Shown one piece after another: positions 16,969-25,047 of a stretch of 31,283 bases of DNA. Source of the stretch: an uncultured Eubacteriales bacterium. GTDB lineage: Bacteria > Bacillota > Clostridia > Oscillospirales > Oscillospiraceae. A program made the translations under genes and the position numbers. The notes under the pieces are model-generated. The model was given only the letters and a program-made list of their open reading frames with translations. It was not told the DNA's origin and did no database searches. The stretch lies in the NCBI GenBank assembly GCA_900546415.1, contig URCY01000017.1:1-31283 (forward strand), given 5' to 3'. Position 1 is the stretch's first letter; each line of letters opens with the position of its first letter.

Positions 16969-17075
16969 GTCATTGCGAGGAGGGCGCGTGCGCCCGACGC
17001 GGCAATCTTTAACGCACCGGCACGGCATCCCGGAGCGAAGCACGGCGGCACGAACCGAAAAATCCTCAGAATTCT
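16969..17075 (+). repeat. TGTCATTGCGAGG-type intergenic repeat, copy 1
   Basis: This begins TGTCATTGCGAGG, has an inner hairpin GGGCGC/GCGCCC, then GGCAATCTTTAA, CGGCATCCCGG and AGCGAAGCACG. The same blocks occur in the same order from 28137. ATTGC and GCAAT form an outer stem. It lies between the terminators of two convergent genes. Part of the 16908-17234 gap; no gene is seen there. Confidence 0.8.
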
Positions 17076-17188
17076 GATCCGTCGCGGAGCGACTCCTACA
17101 TAGCGCCTCTTCTGGCGCTATATCATGCGGCCGCATGGCCGTATATCATATGCACCGCATATATCACTCGGCCGAAAGCCGAATATCA
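17076..17188 (+). repeat. Hairpin-TATATCA array, copy A
   Basis: An 18-nt leader hairpin (17076-17093) is followed by four stem-loops. The arms are 17101-17107/17114-17120, 17128-17132/17137-17141, 17149-17153/17157-17161 and 17168-17172/17178-17182. Each stem-loop runs into an ATATCA box; the boxes end at 17125, 17148, 17166 and 17188, and three of them are full TATATCA. The stems end at or overlap the box. A second array with the same order is at 20357-20442. No coding potential is seen. Confidence 0.9.
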
Positions 17189-17234
17189 TTGCAAAGCTGC
17201 GGCTGTCGCAGACTGGCACCGCAAAGCCAAAAAC

Positions 17235-17273
17235 AAAAACGGACGTTGACGCACCGCATCAACGTCCGTTTTT
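17235..17273 (-). terminator. Terminator of the PAP2-hydrolase-nrdG-dut operon
   Basis: AAAAACGGACGTTGA and TCAACGTCCGTTTTT form a 15-bp stem 14 nt past the dut stop, with a T run on the minus strand. Confidence 0.92.
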
Positions 17274-17286
17274 CCTGAGGGGACCC

Positions 17287-17733
17287 CTATTTCGTCCCGG
17301 TCGAGCCGAAGCCGCCCGTGCCGCGCGCGGTGTCCGAGAGCGTCTCCGTCTCGAGAAATTCCGCCGCCAGATAGGGCATCAGGATCATCTGCGCGATCCG
17401 TTCGCCATGCTCGAGCGTCTGCGGCTCGCCGCTCTGATTGTGCAGCGGCACGAAAAATTCGCCGCGATAGTCCGAGTCGATCACGCCGACCTTGTTTGCC
17501 GGGGCAAGCCCGCGCTTGGTGGCCAGCCCGCTGCGCGCAAAGACCAGCCCGACATAGCCCTCGGGCAGCTCCGCAGCAATGCCGATCGGGATCAGGCGCG
17601 TCTCGTTCGGCGCGAGCGTGACGGGCGCGTCGAGGCAGGCGCAGAGATCCGCCCCGGCGGAGAATTCCGTCCCGTAAACGGGCAGCCTTGCGTTCGGCCG
17701 GACGCGTTTGATGAAAACCGGTTGTCTGTGCAT
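17287..17733 (-). CDS. dut: dUTP diphosphatase (trimeric dUTPase)
   Basis: This enzyme cleaves dUTP to dUMP and pyrophosphate, keeping uracil out of DNA and feeding thymidylate synthesis. The 148-residue protein shows all five motifs of trimeric dUTPases: SAGADLCA, ARSG, GVIDSDYRG, ERIAQMIL and the C-terminal RGTGGFGSTG that closes over the active site. GGGGAGG precedes the ATG, which is 1 nt after the nrdG stop. Last gene of a four-gene operon. Confidence 0.96.
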   Translation of the reverse strand: MHRQPVFIKRVRPNARLPVYGTEFSAGADLCACLDAPVTLAPNETRLIPIGIAAELPEGYVGLVFARSGLATKRGLAPANKVGVIDSDYRGEFFVPLHNQSGEPQTLEHGERIAQMILMPYLAAEFLETETLSDTARGTGGFGSTGTK

Positions 17734-17734
17734 C

Positions 17735-18259
17735 TTATTTTCCTCCCCGGCGGGCGCCGTCGTCCCAGATCACGACGTGCCCGGCCTGCAATGTTTGCTT
17801 CATATCGATCAGGCGCTGATTTTCCGACCCACGGAAGCGCAGGGTCAGGTTTTTCTGCGCCGCGACGAACGGCCCGTCGACCAGCACGTCCAGCATGGAA
17901 AAGATCTCCCGCGCGACCGGGTCGCCCGCCAGCTCGTCATATAAAAATCCCGTGAACGCCCAGATGCTCTTCTGCGGATAGGCCGCGCGCACCTGCCGCA
18001 GAAAATCCCGCACCGCCGGACGGTTGCGCGGCTCGAACGGCTCGCCGCCCAGCAGCGTCAGCCCGGCGATCTGCGGCGGCGCAAGCGTTTGCAGCACCTG
18101 CCCGGCGACCTCCTGCGTGAACGGCTCGCCGTAGTCAAAGTCCCAGGTCTGCGGCTGAAAGCAGTCCTTGCAGTGCCGCGTGCAGCCCGAGACGAACAGC
18201 ACCGTGCGCACGCCCGGCCCATTTGCAATGTCATAAGTCTTAATCGCAGCGTAATTCAT
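17735..18259 (-). CDS. nrdG: Anaerobic ribonucleoside-triphosphate reductase activating protein
   Basis: This 174-residue radical-SAM enzyme installs the glycyl radical on the anaerobic ribonucleotide reductase NrdD. The cluster motif is Cys26-x3-Cys30-x2-Cys33 (GCTRHCKDC), followed by LTLLGGEPF, the SAM-binding GGE motif. The ATG at 18259 gives a normal NrdG N-terminus and overlaps the hydrolase stop by 4 nt. No nrdD is in the window, so the partner is encoded elsewhere. Pairing with dut fits a role in dNTP supply. Confidence 0.93.
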   Translation of the reverse strand: MNYAAIKTYDIANGPGVRTVLFVSGCTRHCKDCFQPQTWDFDYGEPFTQEVAGQVLQTLAPPQIAGLTLLGGEPFEPRNRPAVRDFLRQVRAAYPQKSIWAFTGFLYDELAGDPVAREIFSMLDVLVDGPFVAAQKNLTLRFRGSENQRLIDMKQTLQAGHVVIWDDGARRGGK

Positions 18260-19206
18260 TGCTGCACCCCCATGATCCGTTGCACAAAAGCGCACACGGT
18301 TTTTTCATATCCCGCGCGGTCGACCAGATAGCTCCCGCCGTGCGGCGCGCCGGGCACGGTGAAGAGCGTCTTATCCGCAGACGCGCAGGCGGCAAAATTC
18401 TCCCGCGACATCTCGCAGGGCACGAACCGGTCTGCCTCCCCGTGAATCAGCAGCACCGGCAGCTTCGTCCGCCGCAGCGCGTCGAGCGTGCTGCACTCCT
18501 CCATGTCAAAGCCCGCAAAAACGCGTGTCAGCCAGTTGACCGGCGTCAGGATCAGCCGCGCCGGGAGATGCCGCTCGCGCAGCACCTTTGTGAAGATCGC
18601 CTTCGGCGAGGTGAAGCCGCAGTCGGCGAGAATGCCGCACACGGTGTCGGGCATCGGGTCGGCGGCCGCCATCAGAACGGTCGCCGCGCCCATGGAAAGC
18701 CCGGCCAGCAGCACGGGCTTTCCCGGGCACTTTTTGCCGATCCATTCCAGCCACGGCTGCACGTCGCGGTGCTCCCGCACGCCGAAGGTCATGAACGTGC
18801 CCTCCGACTGCCCCTGCGCGCGCTGATCGACGAGCAGCAAATTCAGCCCGAGGCTGCGGTAAAAGCCCGAGGCCGCGCTGAAATCCAGCTCGGCAATGCT
18901 GCGCCAGCCGTGGAAGAACAGCGCCGTACCGACGGCATTTTCCGCCGGGAGCCAGCGGCCGCTGAGCCTCAGACCGTCAAAGGACGTCACCGACACGCGC
19001 GCAAACGGCAGCGTGCGCACGGCAGCGACGCTCTGCATCACTTCGTCATAATACTCCCGCACGGACGAGCGCCGGATCACGTCCGGAACGGTCTTTTCCG
19101 TCACGCGCGGCGCGACGCAGGCCAGACGCATCGCGGCATACAGCGCCGCTGCGCAGAGCGCGGCGAACGCGCCCACGCAGCTCAGGATCACCCAGCCCAC
19201 ACTCAT
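18256..19206 (-). CDS. Membrane-anchored alpha/beta hydrolase
   Basis: This 316-residue protein starts with a membrane helix (about 4-29) and continues with an alpha/beta hydrolase domain. The oxyanion loop is FFHGWRS (97-103). The triad is Ser171 (GLSMGA), Asp259 (GEADRFVP) and His289 (GAPHGGSY). It resembles the YqkD/BEM46-like family, whose substrates are mostly unknown. The ATG at 19206 overlaps the PAP2 gene stop by 4 nt. The domain should face outside if the helix is an uncleaved signal anchor. Confidence 0.88.
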   Translation of the reverse strand: MSVGWVILSCVGAFAALCAAALYAAMRLACVAPRVTEKTVPDVIRRSSVREYYDEVMQSVAAVRTLPFARVSVTSFDGLRLSGRWLPAENAVGTALFFHGWRSIAELDFSAASGFYRSLGLNLLLVDQRAQGQSEGTFMTFGVREHRDVQPWLEWIGKKCPGKPVLLAGLSMGAATVLMAAADPMPDTVCGILADCGFTSPKAIFTKVLRERHLPARLILTPVNWLTRVFAGFDMEECSTLDALRRTKLPVLLIHGEADRFVPCEMSRENFAACASADKTLFTVPGAPHGGSYLVDRAGYEKTVCAFVQRIMGVQQ

Positions 19207-20123
19207 GCTTCCTTTTTCGACAGGAACCGCGTAAAGCACATCGGCCAGAGCAGCCCCGCAAAGACGATGATGACAAAATAGCGCACGGCGTTCGACCAAA
19301 GCGCCGTGAAGCCGACCGCCGCGAACAGTGCCTTCAGCCCCGCGCGGATGCCGAGCAGCAGCGCCAGCCCGAGCACGACCTTCAGCAGCTGCTGCCACCA
19401 ATGCGCGTTGTCCGCCTTAAAGTTTACATAATGTATGTCCAGCGGATAGGACAGACAGAACCCGAGCAGCGCGCCGAGCAGCGACCACGCGTTCTTGCGG
19501 CCCTCGGCCAGATTCGCCGCATCGATGTCGGCCGGGAAGCGCCAGAGGTTCGCATAGAGCACAAAGCCGACCGCCAGCACGGTCATGCCGCCCAGCAGGG
19601 CGTACATCCGCCCCGGCCGTTCGCTGCCCCAGCGCACGAGCGGATAAAACGTGAACAGCAGCACGAGCGCCAGCACCAGCGACACACCGACGTCCAGCGG
19701 CGTATGCACGCCGAGATACATCCGCGAAAAGGCCGTCAGCGCGGCGACGACGATGCAGACGATGCGCAGCGCGGTGTTTTTGTTCCAGCGCGCAAGGCCG
19801 CCGAGCGTCGCCACGACGTTCTGCGTGTGGCCGGACGGGAAGGAATAGCCGCCCGCCCCGGCGCGCGCTGACTCGACGATCGTGAAATTCGGGTCCTTGA
19901 CCCACGGCCGCGCAATGCGGAACGCCAGCTTCAGAAACTGGTTGAAGATCGTGCCGACGAAGCCGATGAAGAACAGATAATAGCCCTCGCGCTTGTCCAC
20001 GCACCAAAAGACCGTCAGCGCGAGCACAATAAACAGGATCTCGTCTCCGAAATACGTGACTGCGGAGAAAAACCGATCCAGCGCCGGACAGCGGATGCCC
20101 TCCAGCCAATAGAGAAACGACAT
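19203..20123 (-). CDS. PAP2-family membrane phosphatase
   Basis: This 306-residue polytopic membrane protein has the three PAP2 motifs: K65-x6-R72-P73 (KLAFRIARP), PSGH (96-99) and SRMYLGVH (133-140). Such enzymes dephosphorylate lipid phosphates such as phosphatidate or undecaprenyl pyrophosphate; which one is not clear. The C-terminal half has several more helices than minimal PAP2 proteins. AAGGAGG precedes the ATG at 20123. It is first in the operon with the hydrolase, nrdG and dut. Confidence 0.9.
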   Translation of the reverse strand: MSFLYWLEGIRCPALDRFFSAVTYFGDEILFIVLALTVFWCVDKREGYYLFFIGFVGTIFNQFLKLAFRIARPWVKDPNFTIVESARAGAGGYSFPSGHTQNVVATLGGLARWNKNTALRIVCIVVAALTAFSRMYLGVHTPLDVGVSLVLALVLLFTFYPLVRWGSERPGRMYALLGGMTVLAVGFVLYANLWRFPADIDAANLAEGRKNAWSLLGALLGFCLSYPLDIHYVNFKADNAHWWQQLLKVVLGLALLLGIRAGLKALFAAVGFTALWSNAVRYFVIIVFAGLLWPMCFTRFLSKKEA

Positions 20124-20174
20124 AAACGTCCTCCTTACGTGTTGATTGCTCCGCCGCACGCGGAGCTTTTTTCT

Positions 20175-20203
20175 ATTTTATCCAATGCACCGGCCGTTGT
20201 CAA
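20175..20203 (-). promoter_or_regulatory. Consensus sigma-A promoter for the PAP2-nrdG-dut operon
   Basis: Minus strand TTGACA (20198-20203), 17-nt spacer, TAAAAT (20175-20180), about 50 nt upstream of the ATG. Confidence 0.92.
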
Positions 20204-20258
20204 GGAAACACATACACGCCGCGCGGTAAAATTCGGTCTTCGAGTGGATCAGACCGGT

Positions 20259-20276
20259 GTCGCCCCGCGACGGATC
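20259..20276 (-). repeat. Inverted copy of the 18-nt hairpin found in array A
   Basis: On the minus strand this reads GATCCGTCGCGGGGCGAC, matching 17 of 18 bases of 17076-17093, but in the opposite orientation relative to array B. Confidence 0.7.
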
Positions 20277-20280
20277 AAAC

Positions 20281-20315
20281 AAACTGGTAGGTTTTTCGCA
20301 AAACCTACCAGTTTT
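20281..20315 (-). terminator. Terminator of the pst-pho operon
   Basis: AAACTGGTAGGTTTT pairs perfectly with AAAACCTACCAGTTT around TCGC. It lies 150 nt past the phoR stop and would leave the hairpin array B in the 3' end of the mRNA. The arms end in T or A runs, so it could act on either strand. Confidence 0.75.
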
Positions 20316-20356
20316 CAACCAAAATATTAAAATCCGCCCCGGAGGGACACCGACAC

Positions 20357-20442
20357 AGCGCCCCCTTGGGGCGCTATATCACACGGCCGGAAGGCCGTAT
20401 ATCATATGCAAAGCATATATCACACAGCGAAGCTGTATATCA
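20357..20442 (+). repeat. Hairpin-TATATCA array, copy B
   Basis: Four stem-loops (20357-20364/20368-20375; 20383-20388/20393-20398; 20405-20409/20413-20417; 20424-20428/20432-20436) each lead into TATATCA, with boxes starting at 20375, 20398, 20416 and 20436. Order and box spacing match array A. No gene is seen in 20124-20465. Confidence 0.92.
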
Positions 20443-20465
20443 TTGCGAAGCACGCCGCGCCCTGC

Positions 20466-22118
20466 TCACTGCGGGAACCGCACCGTCACGGTCGTGCCGA
20501 CGCCGGGGGTGCTTTCGAGCCGGATGCTGCCACGGTGATACTGCACGGCGTGCTTGACGATGGACAGCCCCAGCCCCGTGCCGCCGGAGGCCTTCGAGCG
20601 GCTCTTGTCGACGCGGTAAAACCGCTCGAACACATGCTCCTGATGCTCCGGCGCGATGCCGATGCCGTCGTCGGCCACGCGAACCACGGCGTCTCTGCCC
20701 TCCGTCTCGGCCGTGATGCGGACGCTTCCGCCCTCGCGGTTATACTTGATGGCGTTGTCCGCCAGATTATACACGATCTCATAGAGCAGCCGATGCACGC
20801 CGTTCATCCGCGCGCCGCTGCCGTCCACGCGCAGCGTGACGCCCTTGGCCGTCGCCGCCGGAGTCAGATTCGTGCGCACCTCCTGCGCGATGTCGAGCAG
20901 GTCGACCGGCTCGCTGGGCAGGGCGACGTCCTCGTCGAGCTGAGACAGGCGGATGATGTCGCCGATCAGCGCGACCAGCCGCGCCGCCTCCTGCCGGATG
21001 TGGCCGACGAAGCGCGGCATATCCTCCGGCTTGACCATGCCGTTTTCGATCAGCTCGGCGCTGCCGATGATGCCCTGCAAGGGCGTTTTCAGCTCGTGCG
21101 AGACGTTCGCCGTGAATTCGCGGCGGCTGCGCTCGGCGTGCTCCTGCTCCGTCACGTCGAAGGTCAGGATCACCGCGCCCAGCGGCTCGCCTGCCGACTC
21201 GATGCGGCTGATGTCAAACTGGTATTCCCGGCCGCCGCGCTCGGCGCGCACCTCGCTGTGCCCGCCGTCATAGGCCGCGCGGATCGCCATGCTGAGATCG
21301 TGGCTGCGGTCGACGCTGACGAAATCCCTGCCGACCGCGCCCGCGTCCGTTCCGAAGACCTGCTGCGCTGCGGGATTGATGCTCAGAACCGTCTCCTCGT
21401 TGTCGAGCAGGACGAGTCCCTCGCTCATATTCGCCGTGATCTGCATGAATTCGTCCGTGCGCTGCTGCAATTTGGAGAGCTGATGCCGGATCTCCTGATG
21501 CTGATGCTCGATGCGGTTGAGCAGGGGCGAAAGCTCGGGATACGTCTCGTTTTCCAGCGGCTTTTCCAGATCCAGCTCGTTGAGCGGCTCGACGATGCGG
21601 CGCGAGAGCCGATGCGCCAGCACCGCCGAGAACACGAGCGCCAGCAGCAGCACGAGCAGGATCGGCTGCAAAATTCCAAGCAGCACGGCGCCGACCGTTG
21701 CGTAGCGCACGGAGATGCGCAGCACCGTGCCGTCGTCCAGCCGCTCGGCGTAGTAGCTCGTTTTTTCCGTGAGCGTTTTGGAATAGCGCGTGCTCTCGCC
21801 GCGCCCGGTCTTCAGCGCCTCCTGCACCTCCTCGCGCCCGGCATGGTTTTCCATCGTCTCGGCTGCGGCCTGCGTGTCGCAGAGCACGGTGCCGTCGGCG
21901 GCGACCCACGTCAGGCGGTAGCCGTCGGTCTTGATTTGCTTGAGATAGTCCTTGCCGTACTGCTCCACCGAGACGGACGCCAGATCCAGCTCATCGGTGA
22001 GCTGCCGCTCCTGAATGCTGCCGTAGTATTCATAAAACACCGCCAGCAGCAGCACGGCGCTGACGAGCAGCACCGCCGCAGCAACGGCGAAGCTCGATCG
22101 AAAAATTTTACCTGTCAT
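20466..22118 (-). CDS. phoR: PhoR-type sensor histidine kinase
   Basis: This is a 550-residue kinase. It has a membrane helix at 9-30, an extracellular region to about 140, a second helix at 141-166, a HAMP-like linker and a PAS domain (about 224-328). The phospho-acceptor is His341 (SHELKTPL). The ATP-binding domain has the N box NLADNAIKYN (451-460), DDGIGIAP (483-490) and GGTGLGLS (512-519). With PhoB it should respond to phosphate limitation, and PstSCAB-PhoU in the same operon would set its state. The start overlaps the phoB end by 11 nt. Assignment to phosphate sensing rests on context and domain layout. Confidence 0.92.
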   Translation of the reverse strand: MTGKIFRSSFAVAAAVLLVSAVLLLAVFYEYYGSIQERQLTDELDLASVSVEQYGKDYLKQIKTDGYRLTWVAADGTVLCDTQAAAETMENHAGREEVQEALKTGRGESTRYSKTLTEKTSYYAERLDDGTVLRISVRYATVGAVLLGILQPILLVLLLALVFSAVLAHRLSRRIVEPLNELDLEKPLENETYPELSPLLNRIEHQHQEIRHQLSKLQQRTDEFMQITANMSEGLVLLDNEETVLSINPAAQQVFGTDAGAVGRDFVSVDRSHDLSMAIRAAYDGGHSEVRAERGGREYQFDISRIESAGEPLGAVILTFDVTEQEHAERSRREFTANVSHELKTPLQGIIGSAELIENGMVKPEDMPRFVGHIRQEAARLVALIGDIIRLSQLDEDVALPSEPVDLLDIAQEVRTNLTPAATAKGVTLRVDGSGARMNGVHRLLYEIVYNLADNAIKYNREGGSVRITAETEGRDAVVRVADDGIGIAPEHQEHVFERFYRVDKSRSKASGGTGLGLSIVKHAVQYHRGSIRLESTPGVGTTVTVRFPQ

Positions 22119-22788
22119 TTCCGGCCTCCAATCGATAGCCCACGCCGCGCACGGTGCGGATCATCTCGCCCGCGCTGCCGAGCTTCTGGCGCAGGGTGCG
22201 GATGTGCATATCCACCGTGCGCGATTCCACGCAGTAATCCATGCCCCAGACCTCACTGAACAGGCGGTCGCGCGTGAAGGCGACGCCCGGATTGCGCAGG
22301 AAGAGGCACAAAAGCTCAAATTCCTTGTACGTCAGCGTCACGCCGACACCCTTCACGCTGACGCGATGCTCCTGAAGATCGACCGTGATGTCGCCGGCCG
22401 AAAGGAGCTGCTTCGGCGTTTTCGGCTTGCAGCGCCGCAGCACCGCCCGCACGCAGGAGACGAACTCCATCACGCCGAAGGGCTTGGTGAGGTAATAATC
22501 CGCGCCGAGATCCAGCCCCTGAATTTTGTCGTATTCCGCGCCCTTGGCCGTCGCCATCACGACGGGCAGGTCGCTCAGCTCCGGATCGGCGCGCAGCCGC
22601 CGCAGCAGCTCAATGCCGTCGATACCCGGCAGCATCACGTCCAGAACGACCAGCTCCGGCCGCTCCGTTTGCAGCGCCTGCCAGAAGGCCGCGCCGTCTG
22701 CAAAGCCGCGCGCCTCCAGCCCCGTCGAGCGCAGGGCGTACACCTCAATATCGCGAATGCTGGCATCGTCCTCGACACACCAGATCAT
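22108..22788 (-). CDS. phoB: PhoB/PhoP-type response regulator
   Basis: This 226-residue OmpR-family regulator has a receiver domain with the acidic pocket at Glu6-Asp7-Asp8, the phosphorylation site Asp50 (VVLDVMLPG) and Lys102. The winged-helix DNA-binding domain includes LTYKEFELLCLFLRNPG and SRTVDMHIRTLRQKLG. A GGGAGGGG ribosome site precedes the ATG. It is 3 nt after phoU and overlaps phoR. It probably binds the direct repeats upstream of pstS. Confidence 0.93.
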   Translation of the reverse strand: MIWCVEDDASIRDIEVYALRSTGLEARGFADGAAFWQALQTERPELVVLDVMLPGIDGIELLRRLRADPELSDLPVVMATAKGAEYDKIQGLDLGADYYLTKPFGVMEFVSCVRAVLRRCKPKTPKQLLSAGDITVDLQEHRVSVKGVGVTLTYKEFELLCLFLRNPGVAFTRDRLFSEVWGMDYCVESRTVDMHIRTLRQKLGSAGEMIRTVRGVGYRLEAGNDR

Positions 22789-22791
22789 GCT

Positions 22792-23436
22792 TTACCCCTC
22801 CCGGTGAACGCCGGTCACGGAGAAGATCACCCACTGCGCGATGTTCACGGCGTGATCCCCGATGCGTTCAAAATATTTGGCGACGATCATCAGGTCAATG
22901 GCATATTCGCCGTCGAGCGGATTTTCTGCGATCTTGCGGATCAGCTCCTGCTTGACCTCGTCGAAGCAGCGGTCGACGGTATCGTCGTCGCCGATGACCT
23001 TCTCTGCCAACATTATATCATGTTTTACGAATGCATCAACACTTTCCGTGACCATTTTAATGGTCGCGGACGCCATTTTTTCGATCAGCGGGTCGCGCTC
23101 CTCGGCATGACCCTCCAAAAAGCCGACGATCTCGGCAATGTCCTCGGCCTGATCGCCGATGCGCTCCATGTCGGTTATCATTTTCAGCGCGGCGGAGATC
23201 AGGCGCAGGTCGCGCGCGACGGGCTGCTGCTGGAGCAGGAGCTTCAGGCAGAGCGACTCGATGTCGCGCTCCTTGCGGTCGATCTCGCTGTCGAGCGGCG
23301 CGACCTGCGCGGCCAGACGGCGGTCGGCGGCGCTGAGTGCCTTGGCGGCCTTGGCGATGGCCTCCTCGCACAGCGCGCCCATTTCGATCAGCTCCCGATT
23401 GAGCAGCGCGAGCTGCTCGTCAAATCGACTTCTCAT
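22792..23436 (-). CDS. phoU: PhoU, phosphate signalling regulator
   Basis: This 214-residue helical protein has two PhoU repeats, each with the metal-binding pattern seen in DMERIGDQAEDI (first half) and YFERIGDHAVNI (second half). PhoU links the state of the Pst transporter to PhoR and limits phosphate uptake. The ATG at 23436 has GGGAGG 8 nt upstream and shares one base with the pstB stop (TGATG). The longer upstream frame is the pstB shadow. Confidence 0.95.
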   Translation of the reverse strand: MRSRFDEQLALLNRELIEMGALCEEAIAKAAKALSAADRRLAAQVAPLDSEIDRKERDIESLCLKLLLQQQPVARDLRLISAALKMITDMERIGDQAEDIAEIVGFLEGHAEERDPLIEKMASATIKMVTESVDAFVKHDIMLAEKVIGDDDTVDRCFDEVKQELIRKIAENPLDGEYAIDLMIVAKYFERIGDHAVNIAQWVIFSVTGVHREG

Positions 23437-24191
23437 CAGCCGAACCTCCCTGTGATATAATCCTCCGTCCGCTTGTCGGACGGGGCGGAGAAGAGCTTTT
23501 CCGTGCCGTCGCATTCGATCAGCTCGCCGAGCAGGAAGAACGCCGTCCGGTCGGAGATGCGCACGGCCTGCTGCATGTTGTGCGTGACGATGACGATGGT
23601 GTACGTTTTCTTCAGCTCGGCAGCCAGCTCCTCGATCTTCGAGGTGGAGATCGGGTCGAGTGCGCTCGTCGGCTCGTCCATGAGCAGCACCCTCGGCTCG
23701 ACGGCCAGCGCCCGCGCGATGCACAGGCGCTGCTGCTGTCCGCCGGAAAGGCCGAGCGCGTTTTTCTTCAGGCGGTCCTTGACCTCGTCCCAGATCGCCG
23801 CGCCGCGCAGCGACCGCTCGACGAGGTCGTCGAGCTTGGCCTTGTTGCGCACGCCGTGGGTGCGCGGGCCGTAGGCGACGTTGTCATAGATGCTCATGGG
23901 GAAGGGGTTCGGCTTTTGAAACACCATGCCGATGGCGCGGCGCAGCTCGTTGACGTCGACGCCCGGGGCGTAAATATCCTGCCCGTCGTAGCGCACCTCG
24001 CCGGTGATCTTCACGCCGGGGATCAGGTCGTTCATGCGGTCGAGCGTCTTCAGAAAGGTCGACTTGCCGCAGCCGGACGGGCCGATGAGCGCCGTGATGC
24101 TCTTTTCGGGAATGTCCAGATTGATGTCGTGCAGCGCCTGATGCGCGCCGTACCAGAGATTCAGGTTTTTCACCGAGATCAAATCGTTCAT
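23436..24191 (-). CDS. pstB: PstB, phosphate ABC transporter ATP-binding protein
   Basis: This 251-residue ATPase energises phosphate import. Walker A is GPSGCGKST (37-45), the signature is LSGGQQQR and Walker B is VLLMDEPTSALD. The opening ISVKNLNLWYGAHQAL and the QKPNPFPMSIYDNVAYG segment are characteristic of PstB. The start overlaps the pstA stop by 4 nt. Confidence 0.97.
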   Translation of the reverse strand: MNDLISVKNLNLWYGAHQALHDINLDIPEKSITALIGPSGCGKSTFLKTLDRMNDLIPGVKITGEVRYDGQDIYAPGVDVNELRRAIGMVFQKPNPFPMSIYDNVAYGPRTHGVRNKAKLDDLVERSLRGAAIWDEVKDRLKKNALGLSGGQQQRLCIARALAVEPRVLLMDEPTSALDPISTSKIEELAAELKKTYTIVIVTHNMQQAVRISDRTAFFLLGELIECDGTEKLFSAPSDKRTEDYITGRFG

Positions 24192-25045
24192 AAGCGCTTC
24201 TTCCTTTTGAAATAGCTGCCGACGAGGGTCGCAGCGAGATTGATGAGCAGGGTCAGGAGCATCAGCAGCGCGGCGATCGCGAAGGCCACGCCGAATTCGC
24301 CCTGCTCCTTGGCGTAAATGTACAGCGCGACGGTCAGCGTCGAGCCGGCGCTCGTCAGGCCGTCGAAGATGCCGTTGACCGCATGGGCAAAGCCCGCCGT
24401 GAACAGCAGCGCCGCCGATTCGCCGAGGATGCGTCCGACCGACAGGATGCAGCCGGTCAGGATGCCGTCGACGCAGCCGGGCAGGACGAGCGTGCGGATC
24501 GTGCGCCACTTGCCCGCTCCGAGGCCGAAGGCGCCCTCGCGGTAGCTCTGCGGCACGGTCTTGAGGCTCTCCTGCGTCGTGCGCATGACGGTCGGCAGGT
24601 TCATGATGACGAGCGTCAGCGCGCCGGCCAGCAGCGAGGTCTGCATCCCCAGAAACTGGCAGAAGAACAGCATCCCGACAAGGCCGTAGATGATCGACGG
24701 GATGCCGGAGAGCGTCTCGGCGGCGTATTCGATGGCCGCGATGAGGCGGCGGTTCGTGGCATATTCGGTCAGATAGACCGCCGCGCCCACGCCGAGCGGC
24801 AGAACGACCACGAGCGTCGCCATCACGATATAGAGCGTGTTGAGCAGGTCGGGCAGAATGCCGATTTCGCCCGTGAGATAGCTCGGCGCGGTGGACAGCA
24901 GCCTCCACGAGAGGTTCGGCAGCCCCTTGGCCAGCACATAGATCACGAGGAAGAGCGCCAGCGCCGCGCTCAGCCCGGCGGCCAGGTACATCAGCGCCCG
25001 CATCACGACTGCGTAGCATTTTCTTTTTCGACTTGTTTTCTGCAT
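24188..25045 (-). CDS. pstA: PstA, phosphate ABC transporter permease
   Basis: This is a 285-residue permease with about six membrane helices. It contains the ABC-permease coupling-loop region VPQSYREGAFGLGAGKWRTI and the PstA-type GIPSIIYGLVGMLFF segment. It forms the membrane channel with PstC. The ATG lies 2 nt after the pstC stop. Confidence 0.96.
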   Translation of the reverse strand: MQKTSRKRKCYAVVMRALMYLAAGLSAALALFLVIYVLAKGLPNLSWRLLSTAPSYLTGEIGILPDLLNTLYIVMATLVVVLPLGVGAAVYLTEYATNRRLIAAIEYAAETLSGIPSIIYGLVGMLFFCQFLGMQTSLLAGALTLVIMNLPTVMRTTQESLKTVPQSYREGAFGLGAGKWRTIRTLVLPGCVDGILTGCILSVGRILGESAALLFTAGFAHAVNGIFDGLTSAGSTLTVALYIYAKEQGEFGVAFAIAALLMLLTLLINLAATLVGSYFKRKKRL

Positions 25046-25047
25046 CC

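Noticed and set aside
14772..17051. 759-codon minus-strand frame
   Set aside because: It is antisense to the LtaS-like gene and runs across its terminator and the intergenic repeats, so it cannot be a normal gene.
17735..18259. Pyruvate formate-lyase activating enzyme instead of NrdG
   Set aside because: The length (174 residues) and pairing with dut fit NrdG. Pyruvate formate-lyase activators are longer, and no pfl gene is present.
20406..22259. 617-codon plus-strand frame
   Set aside because: It is antisense to phoR and begins inside the hairpin array. Composition is that of a shadow frame.
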